Assembly: GCA_021531385.1 (NCBI GenBank)
Contig: JAFBIR010000005.1
Location: 124,001 to 188,000 of the forward strand
Direction of reading: 5' to 3'
DNA: 64,000 nt
Source: Parabacteroides distasonis
Lineage (GTDB): Bacteria; Bacteroidota; Bacteroidia; Bacteroidales; Tannerellaceae
In this document: piece after piece, positions 7,426 to 18,600 of the stretch
Layout: the number at the start of each line of letters is the position of its first letter
Position numbering within the stretch: position 1 is the first letter of the stretch
The notes under the pieces: model-generated
Databases searched by the model: none
Told to the model about the DNA's origin: nothing
The model's input: only the letters and a program-made list of their open reading frames with translations
Made by a program: the position numbers and the translations under genes

Positions 7426-10146
7426 TTATTCCTCTATAGCTGCCTGTGCGGCTGCTACACGTGCGATAGGCACACGGAACGGAGAGCAGCTTACGTAGTT
7501 CAAACCAACCTTGTGGCAGAACTTCACGGATGAAGGTTCGCCTCCATGCTCACCACAGATACCGCACTTCAGATCCGGACGGATCGCACGACCCTTCTCG
7601 GTAGCCATCTGTACCAATTGACCGACACCATTCTGGTCTAATACCTGGAACGGATCGACCTTCAAGATCTTCTTCTCCAAGTAAACCGGCAAGAAGGAGG
7701 CAATATCGTCACGAGAGTAACCGAAGGTCATCTGCGTCAAGTCGTTCGTGCCGAATGAGAAGAACTCTGCGCTGGATGCGATGCGATTAGCGGTCAATGC
7801 GGCACGCGGGATCTCGATCATTGTACCAACTTTGTAGTCGATGCGATCGCCCATCTCGGCAAACAGCTGCTCCGCAGCCGCACGGATCACCTTCTCCTGC
7901 TCCTTGAACTCATACAAAATACCGGTCAACGGCACCATGATTTCCGGCATTGCCTCGATACCCTCAGCTTTCAACTCCAAGGCAGCGCCTAAGATTGCAC
8001 GGGTCTGCATCTCGGTGATCTCCGGATAGGTGTTACCCAGACGGCAACCACGGTGACCCAACATCGGGTTATGTTCGCAAAGCGCCTCTACACGCTGCTG
8101 GATATACTTCACGGAAACGCCCATAGCGGCGGCCATCTCCTCCTGTCCCTTCAGATCGTGGGGAACGAACTCATGCAAAGGCGGATCGAGCAGGCGGACA
8201 GTCACTGGACAGCCAGCCATGGCCTTGAAGATACCCTTGAAGTCGGCCTTCTGGTAGGGGAGGATCTTCTCCAAGGCCTTCTTGCGACCCGCTGCGTCCT
8301 CGGCCAAGATCATCTCACGCATTGCCTTGATCTTCTCGCCCTCGAAGAACATGTGCTCCGTACGGCAAAGGCCGATACCTACGGCACCGAAACTACGTGC
8401 GATTGCCGCATCATGAGGCGTGTCGGCGTTGGTGCGTACACGCAATTTCGTATATTTATCGCAAAGATCCATCAACTCCGCGAAATCGCCTGACAACTCA
8501 GCTGCCTTGGTCTCTACTTCACCTACATAAACCTGTCCTGTCGTGCCGTTGATAGAGATGAAGTCACCCTCTTTCAGCTTGACGCCATCCACTTCGACGG
8601 TCTTCGCCTTGTAATCAATATTCAAGGCACCCGCGCCGGACACACAGCACTTGCCCATACCACGTGCTACAACGGCTGCGTGAGAGGTCATACCACCACG
8701 AGCGGTCAAGATACCTTCTGCTACCTGCATACCGGCCAAATCCTCGGGAGAGGTCTCGATACGCACCATGACTACGTGTTTGCCATCGGCATGCCATTTA
8801 GCGGCATCCTCCGCGAAGAAGACAATCTGACCCGTAGCCGCACCTGGTGAAGCGGGCAAACCTTTGACGAACAGTTTCGCCTGTTTCTCAGCCGCCTTGT
8901 CAAAGACGGGGTGAAGCAACTCATCCAACTTGTTTGGCTCGATACGGTTCAAGCAGGTCTTCTCGTCGATCATGCCTTGATGCAACAGGTCGATCGCGAT
9001 CTTCACCATAGCCGCACCTGTACGCTTACCATTACGGGTTTGCAGGAACCAGAGCTTACCCTCTTGCACGGTGAACTCCATATCTTGCATATCGCGATAG
9101 TGCTCTTCCAGTTTCTCCTGAATGTTGTTCAACTGGTTATAGATCTCCGGCATAGCCTCCTCCATAGAGGGATACTTCGCGAAACGCTCCTCCTCAGAGA
9201 TACCGGCACGCTCTGCCCAGCGCTGAGAGCCGATCTTCGTGATCTGCTGCGGTGTACGGATACCTGCTACCACATCCTCGCCCTGTGCGTTGATCAAGTA
9301 CTCACCGTTGAACAGGTCCTCACCATTGGCTGCGTCGCGAGAGAAGCAAACGCCCGTAGCGGAGGTATCACCCATGTTACCGAACACCATGGCCTGTACG
9401 CTGACCGCTGTACCCCACTCATCAGGAATACCTTCCATCTTGCGATAGAGGATCGCACGCTCGTTCATCCAGCTGTTGAACACGGCACAGATCGCCCCCC
9501 AGAGTTGCTCGTATGCGGAGGTCGGGAAGTCTTGTCCGGTTTGCTGCTTCACGGCTGCCTTGAATTTCTGAACGAGTTGTTTCAAATCCTCAACGTCCAA
9601 CTCGTTATCCAATTTCACGCCTTTGGCTTTTTTCACCTCTTCGATGATGGCCTCAAACGGATCAATATCCTCTTTGCTGGTCGGTTTCATGCCCAATACC
9701 ACGTCGCCATACATCTGCACGAAGCGGCGATAGGAATCCCAGGCGAAGCGGGGGTTGCCTGTCTTACGGCTCAAACCTTCCACTACCTCGTCGTTCAATC
9801 CCAGGTTCAAGATGGTGTCCATCATACCTGGCATGGAGGCACGGGCACCTGAACGTACGGATACCAATAGCGGATTAGACACATCGCCGAACTTTGAATT
9901 CATCAATGTCTCGATATGGGCAACGGCTTGCTCTACATCCTCTTTCAAGAGAGCCACCACTTTCTCTTTGCCCATCTCGTAATACTCTGAGCACACCTCT
10001 GTAGTGATGGTGAATCCGGGAGGTACGGGAACACCAATTAAATTCATCTCAGCGAGGTTGGCGCCTTTGCCACCCAGCAGGTTTCGCATGTCTGCTTTTC
10101 CCTCGGCTTGTCCATTGCCGAATTTGTAAACTCTTTTTCTTTCCAT
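7426..10146 (-). CDS. ppdK: Pyruvate, phosphate dikinase
   Basis: A 906-aa cytoplasmic enzyme interconverting pyruvate + ATP + Pi and PEP + AMP + PPi, at the PEP-pyruvate node. The N-terminus has the ATP-grasp start (LLGGKGANLAEMNLIGVPVP). The central swivelling domain has the phospho-histidine loop GGMTSHAAVVARGMGK near residue 455. The C-terminal PEP/pyruvate barrel includes GIGLCRTEHMFF, FSFGTNDLTQM and the CGICGEHGG segment containing the catalytic cysteine. Length matches the bacterial family. It is monocistronic, with its own promoter upstream and terminator downstream. Confidence 0.97.
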   Translation of the reverse strand: MERKRVYKFGNGQAEGKADMRNLLGGKGANLAEMNLIGVPVPPGFTITTEVCSEYYEMGKEKVVALLKEDVEQAVAHIETLMNSKFGDVSNPLLVSVRSGARASMPGMMDTILNLGLNDEVVEGLSRKTGNPRFAWDSYRRFVQMYGDVVLGMKPTSKEDIDPFEAIIEEVKKAKGVKLDNELDVEDLKQLVQKFKAAVKQQTGQDFPTSAYEQLWGAICAVFNSWMNERAILYRKMEGIPDEWGTAVSVQAMVFGNMGDTSATGVCFSRDAANGEDLFNGEYLINAQGEDVVAGIRTPQQITKIGSQRWAERAGISEEERFAKYPSMEEAMPEIYNQLNNIQEKLEEHYRDMQDMEFTVQEGKLWFLQTRNGKRTGAAMVKIAIDLLHQGMIDEKTCLNRIEPNKLDELLHPVFDKAAEKQAKLFVKGLPASPGAATGQIVFFAEDAAKWHADGKHVVMVRIETSPEDLAGMQVAEGILTARGGMTSHAAVVARGMGKCCVSGAGALNIDYKAKTVEVDGVKLKEGDFISINGTTGQVYVGEVETKAAELSGDFAELMDLCDKYTKLRVRTNADTPHDAAIARSFGAVGIGLCRTEHMFFEGEKIKAMREMILAEDAAGRKKALEKILPYQKADFKGIFKAMAGCPVTVRLLDPPLHEFVPHDLKGQEEMAAAMGVSVKYIQQRVEALCEHNPMLGHRGCRLGNTYPEITEMQTRAILGAALELKAEGIEAMPEIMVPLTGILYEFKEQEKVIRAAAEQLFAEMGDRIDYKVGTMIEIPRAALTANRIASSAEFFSFGTNDLTQMTFGYSRDDIASFLPVYLEKKILKVDPFQVLDQNGVGQLVQMATEKGRAIRPDLKCGICGEHGGEPSSVKFCHKVGLNYVSCSPFRVPIARVAAAQAAIEE

Positions 10147-10255
10147 GATATAGAAACTAAATAAATGATCTTATTCGTGTTGCGTATTGATAAACAGTTT
10201 TGTAGATTGCTTTTGTCTATATATCGTTTTTTGTTTTCTCAGCGTAGCAACGATG

Positions 10256-10359
10256 CAAATGTATGTTATTTATCCCTTGTGATGGTGCTTTTTCGTTCAA
10301 AATTTTCGTATGTTATATAACTCCTCCTGTTGCAGGTCATAAATATTTCATTACCTTTG
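10256..10359. promoter_or_regulatory. Divergent promoters between ppdK and rlmD
   Basis: Within the 312-base gap, TACATTTG on the minus strand (10256-10263) is a -7 element for ppdK, giving a leader of about 100 nt. TACCTTTG on the plus strand (10352-10359) is a -7 element for rlmD, giving a leader of similar length. No further structure stands out in the rest of the gap. Confidence 0.6.
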
Positions 10360-10458
10360 CGTGCCGACATTTGTTAGCTTTCCTTGTTCTTCCCTTTGTC
10401 CTTCGCAAAAATGTCCGTAATTTTGTGGCCTATTCAAAAAAATGTAATTCCTGATCGA

Positions 10459-11883
10459 ATGGCAAGAAAGAAGAAACAATTACCTGTTTTAGAGCAGGTA
10501 ACTATAACAGATGTGGCCGCTGAGGGGAAGGCCATCGCTCGCGTGAACGATATGGTTGTTTTCGTGCCCTTTGTGGCTCCCGGCGATGTGGTGGATATTC
10601 AGTTGACTCGTAAGAAACATAGTTACGCAGAAGGAAAGGCGATTCGTTTCCATGCCTATTCCTCCAAGCGGGTGGAACCCTTTTGCGCGCATTTTGGTGT
10701 ATGCGGTGGTTGCAAGTGGCAGCACTTGAACTATGCGGATCAAGTCTATTATAAGCAGAAGCAGGTGTATGATAACCTGACTCGCATCGGTAAGGTGCAG
10801 AGCGAACAATGGTTGCCGATCTTGGGTGGCGAGGAGACTACCTTCTATCGTAACAAGCTGGAATTTACCTTCTCTAACAAGAAGTGGCTGACCGAGGAGG
10901 AGGTAGCCTCGGGTGAGTCATTTGCCTGTATGAACGCCTTAGGTTTCCATATTCCAGGCATGTTTGATAAGGTACTCGACATTCAGAAGTGCTGGTTGCA
11001 GGCCGATATTTCCAACCAGATCCGCAATGCGATCAAGGCGTATTGCTTGACTCATGAGGGGTATCCCTTCTTCGATCTGCGTGCGCAGGAGGGTTTTGTC
11101 CGCACGTTGATGATCCGTACGGCTTCGACGGGCGATCTGATGGTAGTGATGTCATTCTTCCATGAGGATGTGGTGCGTCGTGAGGCCCTGCTGAGCTATG
11201 TGGCCGAGTCATTTCCACAAATCACCTCGTTGATGTATGTGATCAACGAGAAGTGTAACGATACGATCACGGATCAGGAGATCTTGGTGTTCAAGGGCAA
11301 GGATCATATCATCGAGGAGATGGAGGGCTTGCGTTTCAAGGTAGGTCCGAAATCTTTCTATCAAACGAATAGCCGACAGGCCTATAACTTATATAAGGTA
11401 GCTCGTGACTTCGCCCAGTTGACGGGTAAAGAGTGTGTGTATGATCTCTATACGGGTACGGGTACGATTGCTAACTTCGTCTCCCGTCAGGCAGCTAAGG
11501 TGATCGGTATTGAGTATGTACCCGAGGCGATTGAGGATGCGAAGGTCAATTCCGCCCTTAACGGCATTGCCAACACGCAGTTCTATGCGGGCGATATGAA
11601 AGATATCTTGACGGCCGATTTCATTCGGGAGCATGGCCATCCCGATGTGATCATCACCGATCCTCCTCGTGCTGGTATGCACGACGATGTGATCCAGACA
11701 ATCTTGGCCGCAGAGCCGACACGCATCGTCTATGTCAGCTGTAACCCGGCTACCCAGGCACGTGACTTGCAGCTGCTGGGCGAGAAGTATGCCGTGAAGG
11801 CGGTTCAACCGGTAGATATGTTCCCTCACACGCATCACGTGGAGAATGTTGTCCTTCTCTCGATGAAGCAACCTCAGGATTGA
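10459..11883 (+). CDS. rlmD: 23S rRNA (uracil-C5)-methyltransferase, RlmD/RumA family
   Basis: About 474 aa. An N-terminal TRAM domain (VTITDVAAEGKAIARVNDMV) is followed by a [4Fe-4S] cysteine motif, CAHFGVCGGC. The SAM-dependent methyltransferase domain has YQTNSRQAYNLY, DLYTGTGTIANF, the ITDPPRAGM loop, and the catalytic cysteine in VSCNPATQARDL. The enzyme methylates a uracil C5 in 23S rRNA (U1939 in E. coli); orthologue-level position is inferred. The start MARKKKQ was chosen because upstream in-frame codons lie close to the promoter and encode a non-family extension. It is followed 10 nt later by mltF. Confidence 0.93.
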   Translation: MARKKKQLPVLEQVTITDVAAEGKAIARVNDMVVFVPFVAPGDVVDIQLTRKKHSYAEGKAIRFHAYSSKRVEPFCAHFGVCGGCKWQHLNYADQVYYKQKQVYDNLTRIGKVQSEQWLPILGGEETTFYRNKLEFTFSNKKWLTEEEVASGESFACMNALGFHIPGMFDKVLDIQKCWLQADISNQIRNAIKAYCLTHEGYPFFDLRAQEGFVRTLMIRTASTGDLMVVMSFFHEDVVRREALLSYVAESFPQITSLMYVINEKCNDTITDQEILVFKGKDHIIEEMEGLRFKVGPKSFYQTNSRQAYNLYKVARDFAQLTGKECVYDLYTGTGTIANFVSRQAAKVIGIEYVPEAIEDAKVNSALNGIANTQFYAGDMKDILTADFIREHGHPDVIITDPPRAGMHDDVIQTILAAEPTRIVYVSCNPATQARDLQLLGEKYAVKAVQPVDMFPHTHHVENVVLLSMKQPQD

Positions 11884-11893
11884 ATCGTTAGGA

Positions 11894-13288
11894 ATGGGTA
11901 GAGCCTATACATACAGTATCTTCTTCCTCTGTTTCTTCCTCTTCGCTTGTTCCGTACATTCCGGCCAAGAGGAGGAGGAGACGTCCCTATTCGCTGACCT
12001 ACCTCAATTAAAAGAACGAGGTGAGTTAGTGGCGGTGACGCTCTACAGCTCGACCTCCTATTTCCAGTATAAGATGCAGGATATGGGCTATGAGTATGAC
12101 CTTGCAAAGGACTTTGCGAAGAGCGTGGGTTTGAAGCTGACTATGAAGGTGGCGACCAATCCTGCTCATCTGATAGAGATGCTCAATGAGGGGGAGGCCG
12201 ATTTGGTCGCTTTTCCCATACCGATTCATCAACAATTGAAGGCTGGGATCCTCTATTGTGGACAGGAACGGGTCAATCGACAGGTGTTGATTCAGCGGGA
12301 GGAGAGGGGAGGCAAACCCTTGACAGATGTCACGCAGCTGATAGGTAAGGAGGTGTATGTCAAGGCGAATACTCGTTTTTCAGAACGCCTGAATAACCTC
12401 AATGAAGAGCTGGGTGGTGGCATTCTTATCCACGAGGTAACGGCCGACTCTATCACGACGGAAGACCTGATCGAGCAGGTGTCGCAAGGCAAGATAGCCT
12501 ATACGGTCACGGACGACCAGGTGGCTCGCTTGAATAAGACCTATTTTTGGAACCTGCATATCGGCTTAGAGATCAGCTTCCCGCAGCGATGCTCGTGGGT
12601 CGTTCGTCGTTCCAGTCCCTTGTTGGCAGAGGCGGTGAATACGTGGGCAGCAGGCCGGAAAGGCAGTACCTCGTTTAAGGCCATTAACAAGCGCTATTTT
12701 GAGTTGAGTAAACAGCCGTTACAGACCGAGATCCCCCCTATGCGAGGTGGACATATCTCTCCTTACGATGCGCTCTTCAAGAAGCATGCGGGATTGATCG
12801 GGTGGGATTGGCAGTTGTTGGCCTCCATCGCTTACCAAGAGTCACGTTTCAATCCGTCGGTGGTCTCTTGGGCCGGTGCGGAGGGATTGATGGGTATTAT
12901 GCCCAATACAGCCAAGGCATTAGGTGTCACGCCTCATGAGTTGAAAGATCCCGACGTGGGCATACGAACCGGTGTGGATTGCTTGCGTCGTTTTCGGCAA
13001 GGTTTTTCGGATATTACCGATCCGGAGGAGCTGATCAAGTTTACGTTAGCGGCCTATAACGCCGGGATTGGTCATGTGTATGATGCGCAACGACTGGCTC
13101 GTAAGTATGGCAAGGATCCGAATCGCTGGGAGTATGTATCGGAGTATATCCGATTGAAAAATGATCCGGAGTACTACAATGATCCCGTTTGTAAACATGG
13201 GTATTTGCGTGGATCAGAGACATTTCTTTATGTGCGGGAGGTGATGGAACGTTACCATTATTATATGACGCATAAAAACAAGGCGTAA
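11894..13288 (+). CDS. mltF: MltF-like membrane-bound lytic murein transglycosylase
   Basis: A 464-aa lipoprotein. The signal peptide ends in the lipobox LFAC at about residue 19. The first half is a solute-binding-protein-like domain (SBP_bac_3) and the second half a C-terminal SLT goose-lysozyme-type domain. Catalytic Glu is in AYQESRFNP, with GLMGIMPNTAKALG and AAYNAGIGHV motifs. It cleaves peptidoglycan glycan strands with 1,6-anhydro formation from the periplasmic face of a membrane. Its stop overlaps the next start by 1 nt (TAATG), so the ThiC-like gene is translationally coupled to it. Confidence 0.92.
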   Translation: MGRAYTYSIFFLCFFLFACSVHSGQEEEETSLFADLPQLKERGELVAVTLYSSTSYFQYKMQDMGYEYDLAKDFAKSVGLKLTMKVATNPAHLIEMLNEGEADLVAFPIPIHQQLKAGILYCGQERVNRQVLIQREERGGKPLTDVTQLIGKEVYVKANTRFSERLNNLNEELGGGILIHEVTADSITTEDLIEQVSQGKIAYTVTDDQVARLNKTYFWNLHIGLEISFPQRCSWVVRRSSPLLAEAVNTWAAGRKGSTSFKAINKRYFELSKQPLQTEIPPMRGGHISPYDALFKKHAGLIGWDWQLLASIAYQESRFNPSVVSWAGAEGLMGIMPNTAKALGVTPHELKDPDVGIRTGVDCLRRFRQGFSDITDPEELIKFTLAAYNAGIGHVYDAQRLARKYGKDPNRWEYVSEYIRLKNDPEYYNDPVCKHGYLRGSETFLYVREVMERYHYYMTHKNKA

Positions 13289-14844
13289 TGAGGATGAAAC
13301 AGAAAGTGATGATTCAATATCCCCGTTCGGAGAAGTGTTACGTTTCCGGCAGGGTCAACAAAATACAGGTCGGGATGCGTCGGATCACGTTGCAAGATAC
13401 GGTGCAGCTGACGGCTACAGGCGAGAAGATCGTCAAACCCAATAGTCCGTTGGTGGTGTATGACACCAGTGGAGCCTATTCGGATCCTCGGTTTGTACGA
13501 GGTGAGTCAGGTGGTCTGCCTTCGGTGCGGGAGGAGAGTTATGGGAGACGAAAAGACCTAAGCCGGGTGGAGGAGAGCGGTGCATACCGGGCGAAACCGG
13601 GTAAGATCGTCACGCAACTCTATTATGCCAAGCGGCGGATCATCACGCCGGAGATGGAGTATGTCGCTATCCGCGAGAATCAGCAGGTGGAGACTTTGGG
13701 ATTGAAAAGCTACATTACACCTGAGTTCGTGCGCAAGGAGGTAGCTGCCGGGCGAGCGGTGATCCCTGCCAATGTCAACCATGTCGAGTTGGAGCCGATG
13801 ATTATTGGAAACCGTTTCTTGGTGAAGGTGAACAGTCCGATCAATTATCGCTTGGGCATACCGGAACCGATCGCAGAGGTTGAGGATCAGTTACTCAACT
13901 ATTTAGCGATGGGTTGTGATACCTTAACGGCTCTTTTCGAGCAGGAGGATCGTGCAGTGGCGGAGTCAGATCGTTTGCGCGGGGCCTTGTTGCGTCGCTG
14001 TCCGATACCTGTTGGGGTGAATCCCCTGTTGGCGTCAGCTTGGGCAGGCGAGCTGGATTGGCCTCTTTTCCGGGATCGGTTGATAGCGCTGTGTGAGACC
14101 GGTGTAGATTTTGTGCGCCTTTATCCTTCGTTGTTACGTGTGGAGTGTGAGCAGTTGCGTGAACGTTTGCTGCGTCCCCGATCCTTGGAGTACCGGATTT
14201 GGGATAATTGGTTCTTGACACATAAAGGCGAAGAGAATTTCCTGTATATCCATTTTGATGAACTGTGTGAGATACTGGGTAGCTACGATGTGACACTCAG
14301 TTTAGGCGATGGGATGCGCGCTGTCTCTATTTATGATGCGGTAGCTGATTCCTTGCGTCAAGAGGAGTTGAAACGTATCCGGGAGCTGGTGCGCCGGGCG
14401 TGGGATCATCAGGTGCAGACGATAGTGGAGTCTGCTGGTCATGCGCCGATGGATAAGATTCAGGGGCAGATGAAAGAGATTCAGTATATGGGACACGGGG
14501 CACCTATTTTCACCTCCGGCCCTTTGCTGACCAATGCCGCTTGTGGATTTGATGCGGTAGGTATGGCGATCGGTGGTGCGCAAGCCGCTTGGCAAGGAGC
14601 CGCCTTGCTCTGTTGCTCAGAGCCAGAGGAGGCATTGCGAGGAACGACCGATGAGCGACGTGTCTATTACAAATCGCTGATCATGGCAAAGATCGCGGCC
14701 CATGCGGCAGATGTGGCCAAAGCACATCCCGGATCCGGTATGCGTGATCATGCCATCTGCAAAGCACTGGCTGAGGGGAATCGAGAGGCGGATGTTGAGG
14801 CGCTCTCACTGGTGCCCAAACGTTTTCTGAAACTATTGAAATAG
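13288..14844 (+). CDS. ThiC paralogue lacking the C-terminal [4Fe-4S] motif
   Basis: A 518-aa protein clearly homologous to phosphomethylpyrimidine synthase. Shared blocks with the canonical ThiC in this window include [50 protein letters not shown] and [13 protein letters not shown]. The canonical protein ends with the cluster motif CTMCGPNFC. This one stops after [10 protein letters not shown] and has no CxxCx4C at all, so radical SAM chemistry should be impossible. [10 protein letters not shown] is changed to [10 protein letters not shown], and several other conserved positions are altered. It is coupled to mltF by a TAATG overlap and has no TPP riboswitch. The intact 518-codon frame argues for a retained, changed function rather than a pseudogene. 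Confidence 0.85.
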   Translation: MRMKQKVMIQYPRSEKCYVSGRVNKIQVGMRRITLQDTVQLTATGEKIVKPNSPLVVYDTSGAYSDPRFVRGESGGLPSVREESYGRRKDLSRVEESGAYRAKPGKIVTQLYYAKRRIITPEMEYVAIRENQQVETLGLKSYITPEFVRKEVAAGRAVIPANVNHVELEPMIIGNRFLVKVNSPINYRLGIPEPIAEVEDQLLNYLAMGCDTLTALFEQEDRAVAESDRLRGALLRRCPIPVGVNPLLASAWAGELDWPLFRDRLIALCETGVDFVRLYPSLLRVECEQLRERLLRPRSLEYRIWDNWFLTHKGEENFLYIHFDELCEILGSYDVTLSLGDGMRAVSIYDAVADSLRQEELKRIRELVRRAWDHQVQTIVESAGHAPMDKIQGQMKEIQYMGHGAPIFTSGPLLTNAACGFDAVGMAIGGAQAAWQGAALLCCSEPEEALRGTTDERRVYYKSLIMAKIAAHAADVAKAHPGSGMRDHAICKALAEGNREADVEALSLVPKRFLKLLK

Positions 14845-15675
14845 CGGGAGTAGCCGCTCGGCCAGCTGATACCCCTCTTGGTAGAGCGCCTGCATCTGAG
14901 GAATATTACGACAGGTACGATCAACTTGGAGTGGTTTCTCCGGACGGATGACAAGCACTCTTCCAGCTGCTTCCAATTGGTCGATCCAATCGAGTGTTGC
15001 GTTATAGCGTAGGTAACGGGTACGTAATTGTTCACGCAGAGCTGGGTATTGCCGATAGATGAACCCTGGCAGACGCATCTCCTTGTCCGCTTTCCGATAC
15101 CCCTTGTTGCGTGTCAAGACCACCACGTTTTGTGGAAATCCGTCTTCGATGGCTCGACGGAGGGGAATGGCGTCGCACACACCGCCATCCACCATCGGGA
15201 TGCCGTCCACATAGGTGGTTGGACAGAGCACAGGCAATGTGCAAGAGGCTTTGCAAATCTCTACAAGACGTGCTTCATCCTGTTTCTCCTCGAAATACAT
15301 CGCTTCGCCTGTCAGGCAGTTGCTGGTCACCATCACGAAACGTTCCTTTGTTTGTGCATAGGTCTTGAAATCAAAGGGATAATAACGATCCGGATAGACG
15401 TGAAACAGGAAATCAAGATTGATATAGCCCTTGCCGCTGAGGAAATGGCGTAACCCGATATAGTTGTACTTCCGCAACAGCTCGGTGTTGGAGAAGAGCG
15501 AGCGCCCCCGTTGGTGCGAAGCATAGGAGATGCCGTTACTTGCTCCGGCAGATACCCCAATTGTATAGGGAAAATAACGCTTATGATCCATGAAACAATC
15601 CAATACACCGACGGTGAAGATGCCTCTCATACCGCCACCTTCCAATACCAAGCCTGTCTGTTTGTCTATTTGCAT
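14833..15675 (-). CDS. Patatin-like phospholipase
   Basis: A 280-aa serine lipid hydrolase. The oxyanion hole is LEGGGMRG near residue 11. The nucleophile is Ser42 in GVSAGAS, and the catalytic Asp is in MVDGGVCDAIP. These are the Ser-Asp dyad motifs of bacterial patatins of the YjjU/RssA type. No signal peptide is seen, so it is cytoplasmic or membrane associated. Its 3' end overlaps the 3' end of the ThiC paralogue by 12 bp in convergent orientation. It starts 2 nt after the helicase stop, so the two minus-strand genes form an operon. Confidence 0.92.
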   Translation of the reverse strand: MQIDKQTGLVLEGGGMRGIFTVGVLDCFMDHKRYFPYTIGVSAGASNGISYASHQRGRSLFSNTELLRKYNYIGLRHFLSGKGYINLDFLFHVYPDRYYPFDFKTYAQTKERFVMVTSNCLTGEAMYFEEKQDEARLVEICKASCTLPVLCPTTYVDGIPMVDGGVCDAIPLRRAIEDGFPQNVVVLTRNKGYRKADKEMRLPGFIYRQYPALREQLRTRYLRYNATLDWIDQLEAAGRVLVIRPEKPLQVDRTCRNIPQMQALYQEGYQLAERLLPLFQ

Positions 15676-15677
15676 CG

Positions 15678-18600
15678 TTAATCCACTTTTTCCGTTTGAG
15701 TGAGCAAAGATAATTTGTTTTTCGGGAAACGCACGGAAAAACGACCAGCGATGTAGTCGGAGGGAACGATCTCGAAATAGCTTTCTTCCGTACGTAAGTA
15801 GTCGATCAGTTGCCGGAATAGGTCGTTAAGCGTCAGCAGCTGGCTGTGGCCAAACAAGAGCAGATGCTCTCGGGCCCGGGTCATAGCGACGTTGAGCTTC
15901 CGGTCGATCAGTTGTCCCTCTTCCTCGAAGACGTTGTTTGTCAAGAAATTCAGCTGATACCGCTTTTGGATGGTGAAGCCATACAGAATGTAATCTCGTT
16001 GGCTCCCTTGGTAACGCTCCACGGTGTCAATGGTGATTTGGCGTAGGGGTGGAAGCGCATAGCTGTCGAGGAAACGACGGATGGTGGCAATCTGGTTGCG
16101 GTAGGGTACGATCACACCCACTGTCTGTGTCGGATCAAAATGAGTAGGATCCTTGCGGTAGATCTCTACGACGGTGGAGGCAATCATCTCTGCCTCGATC
16201 GCATTCACCTTATCGGAGGGGCTTTCTTCCGGGAGGGGTACCTCCACGAAGGCTACCCGGCGGGTGGCAAGTAGCTGTTGTTGTCCGTTCAGGCCGTTCG
16301 GCATGGTTGGGAGTGGCCGTTGCTGGTGGGGCAGGGGTACCTCCTCCAAACGCCCTTGATAGAAGAAACGATTGGGAAAGGCGGCAATCGCTTGGTGCAT
16401 ACGTCCCTGTTTAGTCAGTAGATAGGTCACGGAGGGATCGTGGCGATACTGTTTTAATAATCGCTCAAAGAGTGACTGGCGACAATCGGTCAGCCCGATG
16501 GTTTGCAGGAGTGGATCGGTCACGAGGGCATCCTCCGCCTCCTGTTGCACGACGGCAGGAAGTTGTTTGTGGTCGCCAATGAGTACGATTTTTCGGATCG
16601 CCGGCTTGCCGTTAGCGCATGCGCTCAGTAGGCCGATCAGATGCGGCTCCAAGAGTTGTGAGGCCTCGTCGATAATCGCCAAGTCAAACTGTTTCAGCTG
16701 GAACAAAGCGGGTTGTGCATTGAAAGCGGTGGTGGTTCCCACGAATACCTTTGTCTGCTCAATCAATGTACGCACCTCGGTTAGTTTGCCGCAATCGTTC
16801 ACACGGGTTTGTAGCAGCTGTTTCCGATAGGCGGGAGCGGCAGAGAGCGAGCTGCCGATGCGTAGATAGTCGATTCCCTCTGCGGTTAGTTTGCAGCAGA
16901 TCTCATCCACGGCCCGATTGGTGTAGGCCATTAATGCGATGTGTGTGTCTGGTTCTAACAACTCCTCTTTCAGGGTGTTCACCAATCCGTAGGAGGTCTT
17001 GCCGGTACCTGGTGGACCGATCAGCAGGAAGAGCTCCTCCGCCTGTTTGATTCGCAAGGCTAACTCGTTGAAATCGCCATAGTCTCCTTTGAGTTGGCGT
17101 TGGAGATTGACTCGAGGCGTTCGTTGCAGCAGGAGCAACGACTGTCGGTCGGCAGGAGCGGATAGGAAGGCGTGTAGCCCTCGATAAAGCGCCGTGAAGG
17201 AGGAGTCGAACAGGTCATGCTCGATCGCCCAATAGGCCTCTTTATAATAGGTAAAGATGCGGGCATCCCCTTGCGGATTACGTAGGGTGAGGCTAAGCTG
17301 TGCTGTACCTATCTCTGCGATCGTGGCACGTAACACCATCGTGCGGGTGGCGTTTGGCTCCTGTCCCTTGGGATAGGGATAAAGAATCACAATGTCGCCG
17401 GGCCGGAAATTGGATAGCTCCTGCGCCTCATGTGCCGGATAGCGCAAGGTAATGGTCTCGATAGGGCCCTCCGTGGCAGGAAGGATGGGGGTCATCTCGG
17501 CATACATATCGCCTGTTTGTATTTTTTCCTCAGCGGAGGCCTGCCATTTAGCGGCGAATCCTGAACCTTCCTTGGCGGCGTTGCCGATTTTCGCCAGTAA
17601 CTGCTCCAGTTCCACGAAAGAGAGAAAGCGGAAATAGTAGGCGCGTGCCAAAGGGGTGGCGGCATGTATCGGGTGGAGCAACGCTTCTAATTGCGGACGT
17701 TGGTATTGTTCCCACAGCTTTTCACTCCCGCTTCGGGTGCGTAAGGCATCAGCGGTCAGTGGCTCCAAAGTCTCTCGCAGTTCCCCTCGGGCGTATGCCA
17801 ACTCATAAGCCGCTATGCCGTTGCGCAGTTTCATCGCCTCGAATAGTAAAGCGGGAGCGAAGCCTAAACCCAAGAGGCTGTTCTCGTAGCGGGAATAGAG
17901 CAGGAAGGCGTTCAACTCCTGGTTGTTTGCCATGTAGTTGGCGCGGTAGTTATAGCGTAACAACGCCATATAGAGCAACATTTGTACGTAATGCTTCTCT
18001 TGATGGACAGGTGTTTCAGGGTCTCGTTGGGGGAAACCTCCCTTGCCCGCTTTCTGCTCCACCAATACCCGTTGATCCAGTTGCAAGAGATCCATACGTC
18101 CTTGCAAGCCTAATAGCTCAGAGAAGAAGGTGGGCTCCACGATTGTTTCTCGCAGGTCGAAAGGGCGTACCTGATTGGGCAAGACATTGCGAATCGCCTG
18201 ATGGATGTGCTCCCTTTGCCGCAGGGATTGTTCGTGGAAACCGGGTGTCAGCTCGGCGGCCAAGAGGTTTAGGGCATTCCCTTGGAAGAAGCGTTTCACG
18301 CTCTGTGCATAGCTGGTTGTGTCAGAGTCAGCGTGTAGCTCCTCATCCAACAGTTGTCCGGCGAAGTTACCCAGCAGGATCGCTTCGCTGTTGGCTGCCG
18401 GTTGCAGCTTATGCAGGAGGTGGAGGAGAGGGGAGTGTCCATAGCTTTCCATGCAGGAGGCTATGGCAGAAATATCGACCAGGTAATCAGGCTCCACAAT
18501 GATCAGTTCCGGATAGAAAATCTTCTCCCTCCATCTTGGCCGCACCAAGTTAAGCTGCATCCCCTCACGCAGGTAGGTGGTCAGGTAGCTACGGTCATAC

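Noticed and set aside
8911-9852. Long plus-strand frame of 313 codons opposite ppdK
   Set aside because: It is the antisense shadow of a strongly conserved gene, and its translation has no protein-like motifs.
13288-14844. Second functional ThiC
   Set aside because: The essential C-terminal Fe-S cysteines are absent, so it cannot perform the known reaction.
17645-18502. Plus-strand frame of 285 codons opposite the helicase
   Set aside because: Shadow of the GC-rich helicase gene, Arg/Pro/Ser-rich with no recognisable domain.
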